Source of the DNA: an uncultured Oxalobacteraceae bacterium
Lineage (GTDB): Bacteria > Pseudomonadota > Gammaproteobacteria > Burkholderiales > Burkholderiaceae_D
Direction of reading: 5' to 3'
Assembly: GCA_903862415.1 (NCBI GenBank)
Contig: CAIOYD010000041.1
Span: 1 to 64,000 of the forward strand
DNA length: 64,000 nucleotides
The notes below the pieces were generated by a model. The model ran no database searches, had not been told where the DNA came from, and was given only the letters and a program-made list of their open reading frames with translations. A program made the position numbers and the translations under genes. Of this stretch, positions 59,757 through 64,000 are shown piece by piece (the stretch's first letter is position 1; each line of letters opens with the position of its first letter).

Positions 59757-62612
59757 ATGATGCAACAATTCAGCGCCAACTCGTATTTGTTTGGTGGTAA
59801 TGCCCCCTACGTAGAGGAACTCTACGAAGCCTACCTGGATAACCCTGGTTCGGTGCCGGATAACTGGCGTGCGTATTTTGACGCCATGCAGAATGTCCCG
59901 GCCGTCGACGGTTCGTCCAAGCCCGATGTGGCTCATGCCTCCGTCATTGCTTCTTTCGCTGAACGTGCCAAAAGCGGCCCGATTCGCGTGGTTTCGGCTT
60001 CGGCTGACGCAGAAATGGGACGTAAACGTGTTGCCGTGCAGCAAATTATTGCCGCTTACCGTTTCTTGGGCTCACACTGGGCCAATCTTGATCCACTGCA
60101 GCGTCAGGAGCGTCCTTCGATTCCGGAACTCGATCCGGCTTTCTACGGACTCACCGATGCCGATATGGATGTCAAATTCAATATCAGCAATACCTATTTT
60201 GGTACCGAGACTTCCTCGCTGCGCGATTTGATGAATTCATTGCGTGATACCTACTGCCGTTCTATCGGTGCGGAATTCATGTATATCAGCAATCCGGTGG
60301 AAAAACGCTGGTTGCAGCAAAAACTGGAATCGATCCGTTCGACGCCGAATTTCACCAAAGAGAAAAAAACCCACATCCTTGAGCGCCTGACGGCCTCGGA
60401 AGGGTTGGAGCGTTATTTGCATACCCGCTATGTTGGTCAAAAACGCTTTTCACTCGAAGGTGGCGAAAGTTTTATCGCTTCCATGGATGAAGCAATTCAA
60501 CGTGCCGGTGAATTTGGTGTGCAGGAAATCGTGATCGGTATGGCCCATCGCGGTCGTCTGAATGTACTCGTCAATACTCTGGGTAAAATGCCGCAAGATT
60601 TGTTTGCTGAGTTTGAAGGCAAGCATGGCGATGATTTGCCGGCCGGTGACGTCAAATACCATCAGGGTTTTTCTTCCGATATTTCTACCCCGGGTGGTCC
60701 GGTGCATCTGTCGCTGGCGTTTAATCCGTCGCATCTGGAAATCGTCAATCCGGTGGTTGAAGGTTCGGTCAGAGCGCGCATTGAGCGTCGCGGTGATGGT
60801 GGCAGCGCCCAGGTGTTGCCGATTATTGTCCACGGTGATGCCGCTTTTGCGGGACAGGGCGTGGTCATGGAAACCCTCAATCTGGCGCAAACCCGTGGCT
60901 ATGGCACCGGTGGCACGCTGCATATCGTGATTAATAACCAGATCGGGTTTACTACTTCCGATCCGCGCGATTCACGTTCGACCCTGTATTGCTCTGACGT
61001 CGTCAAAATGATTGAAGCACCGGTCCTGCATATCAATGCGGATGATCCGGAAGCGGTGGTGCTGGCGACCCAGATTGCGATTGATTATCGTCGTGAATTC
61101 AAAAAGGACATCGTTCTTGACATCATTTGTTACCGCAAGCTTGGTCACAATGAGCAAGATACCCCGGCGCTGACTCAGCCGCTGATGTACAAGAAAATTG
61201 CTCAGCATCCGGGAACGCGCAAACTGTATGCCGATAAACTGGCAGCTCAGGGAACTACTGAAGCCAATGCGGGTGACGTGATGGTCAAAGCGTATCGCGA
61301 TGCCATGGATGCCGGCAAGCTGACCGATGATCCGGTAATTACCAATTTCAAAAACAAATTTGCCGTTGACTGGATTCCTTTCCTCAATCGCAAGTGGACT
61401 GATGCAGCCGATACGGCCGTGCCGATGACGGAATTAAAACGTCTGGCGCAACGCATTACCACTGTGCCGGAAAGCTTCAAGCCACACAGTCTGGTCGAAA
61501 AAGTACTGGCTGACCGGGCTGCCATGGGGCGGGGTGAAATCAATCTGGACTGGGGTATGGGCGAACATCTGGCTTACGCTTCGCTGGTGGCTTCCGGTTA
61601 TGCCGTGCGCCTGACGGGTCAGGATGCTGGTCGCGGCACGTTTGTGCATCGCCATGCAGTGTTGCATGATCAAAATCGTGAACGCTGGGATTCCGGCACT
61701 TATGTACCGTTGCAGAATGTCGCTGAAGGTCAGGCACCATTCCGTGTGATTGATTCGGTCTTGTCCGAAGAAGCGGTGCTGGCGTTTGAATATGGTTATT
61801 CTTCGGCCGAACCAAATGCACTGACGATCTGGGAAGCGCAGTTTGGCGACTTCGTCAATGGCGCGCAGGTGGTGATTGATCAGTTCATCAGTTCTGGTGA
61901 AGTCAAATGGGGACGCGCTTCCGGTCTGACCATGATGCTGCCACACGGTTATGAAGGTCAGGGTCCGGAACATTCTTCTGCTCGTCCGGAACGCTTCCTG
62001 CAATTATGTGCTGATAATAATATGCAGGTGGTGCAGCCAACAACAGCGTCACAGATTTTCCATCTGTTGCGTCGTCAGATGATCCGTCCGTTCAGAAAGC
62101 CGCTGGTGATTCTGACGCCGAAGTCACTGTTGCGCAACAAGGATGCGGGTTCGCCGCTGACCGATCTGGCCAAGGGTACTTTCCATACCGTGATCGGTGA
62201 AGTGGATGACAAAATTGATGCCAAAAAAGTCAAACGGATTATTGCCTGCTCAGGAAAAATTTACTACGACCTGGTGAATGCCCGTAAAGAGCGTGCACAA
62301 ACCGACGTAGCCATTATCCGGGTGGAACAGTTGTATCCGTTTCCGCACAAGACCTTTGCGTCCGAGCTGAAAAAATTCCCACACTTTACTGAGCTCATGT
62401 GGACTCAGGATGAACCACAAAATCAGGGTGCCTGGTTCCAGATTCAGCACAATATTTTTGAAGCCCTTGAAGAGGGGCAAAAACTGGCCTATGCCGGACG
62501 ACCAGCGAGCGCTTCACCGGCCGTTGGTTATTACGACAAGCACTATGCCCAGTTGAAAGCGCTGATCGATACAGCATTTTCCAAGGTAAAAGGTTTTGTT
62601 CTGACCAAATAA
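59757..62612 (+). CDS. odhA: 2-oxoglutarate dehydrogenase E1 component
   Basis: 951 residues. N-terminal segment that binds E2 (NSYLFGGNAPYVEELYEAYL), thiamine-diphosphate domain with GMAHRGRLNVL, HGDAAFAGQG and the Mg-binding INNQIGFTTS, and a transketolase-like second domain (GQDAGRGTFVHRHAV). It decarboxylates 2-oxoglutarate and passes the succinyl group to E2 lipoate. ATG 59757 has AAGAAAGG at 8 bases; GTG 59748 is a poorer option. odhB follows after 68 bases. Confidence 0.96.
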   Translation: MMQQFSANSYLFGGNAPYVEELYEAYLDNPGSVPDNWRAYFDAMQNVPAVDGSSKPDVAHASVIASFAERAKSGPIRVVSASADAEMGRKRVAVQQIIAAYRFLGSHWANLDPLQRQERPSIPELDPAFYGLTDADMDVKFNISNTYFGTETSSLRDLMNSLRDTYCRSIGAEFMYISNPVEKRWLQQKLESIRSTPNFTKEKKTHILERLTASEGLERYLHTRYVGQKRFSLEGGESFIASMDEAIQRAGEFGVQEIVIGMAHRGRLNVLVNTLGKMPQDLFAEFEGKHGDDLPAGDVKYHQGFSSDISTPGGPVHLSLAFNPSHLEIVNPVVEGSVRARIERRGDGGSAQVLPIIVHGDAAFAGQGVVMETLNLAQTRGYGTGGTLHIVINNQIGFTTSDPRDSRSTLYCSDVVKMIEAPVLHINADDPEAVVLATQIAIDYRREFKKDIVLDIICYRKLGHNEQDTPALTQPLMYKKIAQHPGTRKLYADKLAAQGTTEANAGDVMVKAYRDAMDAGKLTDDPVITNFKNKFAVDWIPFLNRKWTDAADTAVPMTELKRLAQRITTVPESFKPHSLVEKVLADRAAMGRGEINLDWGMGEHLAYASLVASGYAVRLTGQDAGRGTFVHRHAVLHDQNRERWDSGTYVPLQNVAEGQAPFRVIDSVLSEEAVLAFEYGYSSAEPNALTIWEAQFGDFVNGAQVVIDQFISSGEVKWGRASGLTMMLPHGYEGQGPEHSSARPERFLQLCADNNMQVVQPTTASQIFHLLRRQMIRPFRKPLVILTPKSLLRNKDAGSPLTDLAKGTFHTVIGEVDDKIDAKKVKRIIACSGKIYYDLVNARKERAQTDVAIIRVEQLYPFPHKTFASELKKFPHFTELMWTQDEPQNQGAWFQIQHNIFEALEEGQKLAYAGRPASASPAVGYYDKHYAQLKALIDTAFSKVKGFVLTK

Positions 62613-62620
62613 GCGCGTCT

Positions 62621-62649
62621 TTGCCGGACCTGCATAACAGGTCTGGCAA
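62621..62649 (+). other. Intercistronic hairpin between odhA and odhB
   Basis: TTGCCGGACCTG (62621-62632) pairs with CAGGTCTGGCAA (62638-62649) over 12 positions with one G-U and a 5-base loop. No T-run follows, so it is more likely a processing or stability element than a terminator. Confidence 0.55.
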
Positions 62650-62680
62650 GTGCAGTGAATGTTAAATTACGGAGAATTAC

Positions 62681-63916
62681 ATGGCAATCGTAGAAGTTAA
62701 AGTACCCCAGCTGTCAGAATCAGTTGCTGAAGCTACCCTGTTGACCTGGCATAAAGAAGCTGGTGCTTCAGTGGCACGGGATGAAAACCTGATCGATATA
62801 GAAACCGATAAAGTTGTGCTGGAATTGCCGGCGCCACAGGCTGGCGTGATCACGCAAATTCTCAAACCGAATGGCAGCATGGTGGTGGCTGGTGAAATCA
62901 TCGCCATTATCGATACTGAAGCGACTGCTGCCGCTTCGGCACCAACTGCTACCCCGGCTGCTGCGGCTCCTGTGGCAGCTGCGGCGAGTGTTTCCAAAGG
63001 CGATGTCGCCATGCCAGCGGCTGCCAAAATTCTGGCAGAAAATAATCTCTCTGCCGCTCAGGTGGCTGGCAGCGGTAAAGATGGTCGTGTAACCAAAGGT
63101 GATGCACTCGCTGCCGTGGCAGCGCCGAAAGCACCTGCAGTGGCTCCTCTGGCTGCGGCGGCTGCCAAACCGGCGCTGGCTCAGGTGGTTACACCTGCGG
63201 CTGCGAGTCTGGGTGATCGTCCGGAAGAACGTGTGCCGATGAGTCGTCTGCGTGCCCGGATTGCCGAACGTCTGATCCAGTCCCAATCCACCAATGCGAT
63301 TCTGACTACCTTCAATGAAGTTAACATGCAGCCGGTGATTGATCTGCGCAACAAGTACAAAGACAAGTTTGAAAAAGAACATGGCGTTAAGCTCGGTTTC
63401 ATGTCGTTCTTTGTCAAAGCGGCTGTCGCAGCGCTGAAAAAATATCCGATCATCAATGCGTCTGTTGATGGCAATGATATTGTCTATCACGGTTATTTTG
63501 ATATCGGTATTGCTGTCGGTTCTCCACGCGGTTTAGTGGTGCCGATTCTGCGCAATGCGGATCAGATGTCGATTGCCGATATTGAAAAGAAAATTGGTGA
63601 ATTCGGCAATAAAGCCAAAGAAGGCAAGCTCACCCTCGATGATCTGACCGGTGGTACTTTCTCGATCTCCAATGGCGGTACCTTTGGTTCGATGCTGTCG
63701 ACACCAATTATTAATCCGCCGCAATCAGCGATTCTGGGCGTGCATGCCACCAAAGAACGCGCCGTGGTGGAAAATGGTCAGATCGTGATTCGTCCGATGA
63801 ACTATCTGGCCATGTCTTACGATCACCGTATCATCGATGGTCGTGAAGCGGTGCTCGGTCTGGTTGCCATGAAAGAAGCTCTGGAAGATCCGGCACGTCT
63901 GTTGCTCGATCTGTAA
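62681..63916 (+). CDS. odhB: Dihydrolipoyl succinyltransferase (E2 of 2-oxoglutarate dehydrogenase)
   Basis: 411 residues. Lipoyl domain with Lys44 in [13 protein letters not shown], alanine/proline-rich linker, E3-binding domain ([20 protein letters not shown], then KDGRVTKGD, near 107-140), a second linker, and the catalytic core ending [13 protein letters not shown] with the active His and Asp. It transfers succinyl groups from lipoate to CoA. GGAGAATTAC precedes the ATG. The E3 gene (lpdA) would be expected next but lies beyond the window. Confidence 0.97.
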   Translation: MAIVEVKVPQLSESVAEATLLTWHKEAGASVARDENLIDIETDKVVLELPAPQAGVITQILKPNGSMVVAGEIIAIIDTEATAAASAPTATPAAAAPVAAAASVSKGDVAMPAAAKILAENNLSAAQVAGSGKDGRVTKGDALAAVAAPKAPAVAPLAAAAAKPALAQVVTPAAASLGDRPEERVPMSRLRARIAERLIQSQSTNAILTTFNEVNMQPVIDLRNKYKDKFEKEHGVKLGFMSFFVKAAVAALKKYPIINASVDGNDIVYHGYFDIGIAVGSPRGLVVPILRNADQMSIADIEKKIGEFGNKAKEGKLTLDDLTGGTFSISNGGTFGSMLSTPIINPPQSAILGVHATKERAVVENGQIVIRPMNYLAMSYDHRIIDGREAVLGLVAMKEALEDPARLLLDL

Positions 63917-64000
63917 GCGGATTTGACTGCAGCGCCGGGATGGCTGGTGGTTACCAGACCCATCTCTGGTGCTGCATTTTTACTAGTTAACCAAGAGAAT

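Overview
The window is chromosomal DNA of a betaproteobacterium, probably Burkholderiales and perhaps Oxalobacteraceae (an Undibacterium-like genome would fit the moderate GC). The call rests on gene order: tRNA-Leu/tig/clpP/clpX/lon, map divergent from rpsB-tsf-pyrH-frr-uppS-cdsA-dxr-rseP-bamA-skp-lpxD-fabZ-lpxA-lpxB, and mdh divergent from gntR-sdhCDAB-sdhE-gltA-odhA-odhB. The genus is inference. Almost everything right of 12.5 kb is core genome.

Region 1 (1-12.3 kb) is the main accessory system: a complete Lap-type, c-di-GMP-controlled surface adhesin locus. On the minus strand, in transcription order, lie a TolC-like outer-membrane channel with an extra C-terminal domain (lapE), an ABC exporter (lapB), an HlyD-type adaptor (lapC), a LuxR-type regulator and the 5' end of a giant repeat adhesin (lapA) that runs off the left edge. 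Divergent on the plus strand are the periplasmic protease lapG and the degenerate GGDEF-EAL receptor lapD. The adhesin has an N-terminal retention module with a likely LapG cleavage site (VAAG), then Ig-like repeats and 372-bp tandem repeats. The expected logic is that c-di-GMP-bound LapD sequesters LapG and the adhesin stays anchored; when c-di-GMP falls, LapG cuts it and the cell detaches. A membrane diguanylate cyclase with an I-site lies 7 kb downstream.

Region 2 (12.5-24.3 kb) holds tRNA-Leu(UAG), tig, clpP, clpX and lon (protein folding and quality control), lexA with its own SOS box, the diguanylate cyclase, a three-gene overlapping cassette (XRE regulator, secreted unknown protein, CapA-like metallophosphatase) and a 23S rRNA pseudouridine synthase. 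Region 3 (24.3-42.9 kb) has glnD and map on the minus strand, then the long translation / isoprenoid / envelope-biogenesis run from rpsB to lpxB, ending in a TatD-family nuclease.

Region 4 (43-47.4 kb) has two exported metal-dependent hydrolase-family proteins (an amidohydrolase and an M19 dipeptidase homologue lacking part of the usual metal site) and hemN behind a good FNR-type box. Region 5 (47.4-64 kb) is a TCA-cycle island: acnA, an MliC-like protein, a CitE-like lyase and mdh on the minus strand; a GntR regulator with a perfect 16-bp palindrome in front, sdhCDAB, sdhE, gltA, odhA and odhB on the plus strand. Between gltA and odhA sits a decayed FitAB toxin-antitoxin pair.

No rRNA, CRISPR array, prophage or intact insertion sequence was seen. 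The most interesting material is the Lap locus, the XRE/unknown/CapA cassette, the atypical M19 protein and the FitAB remnant.
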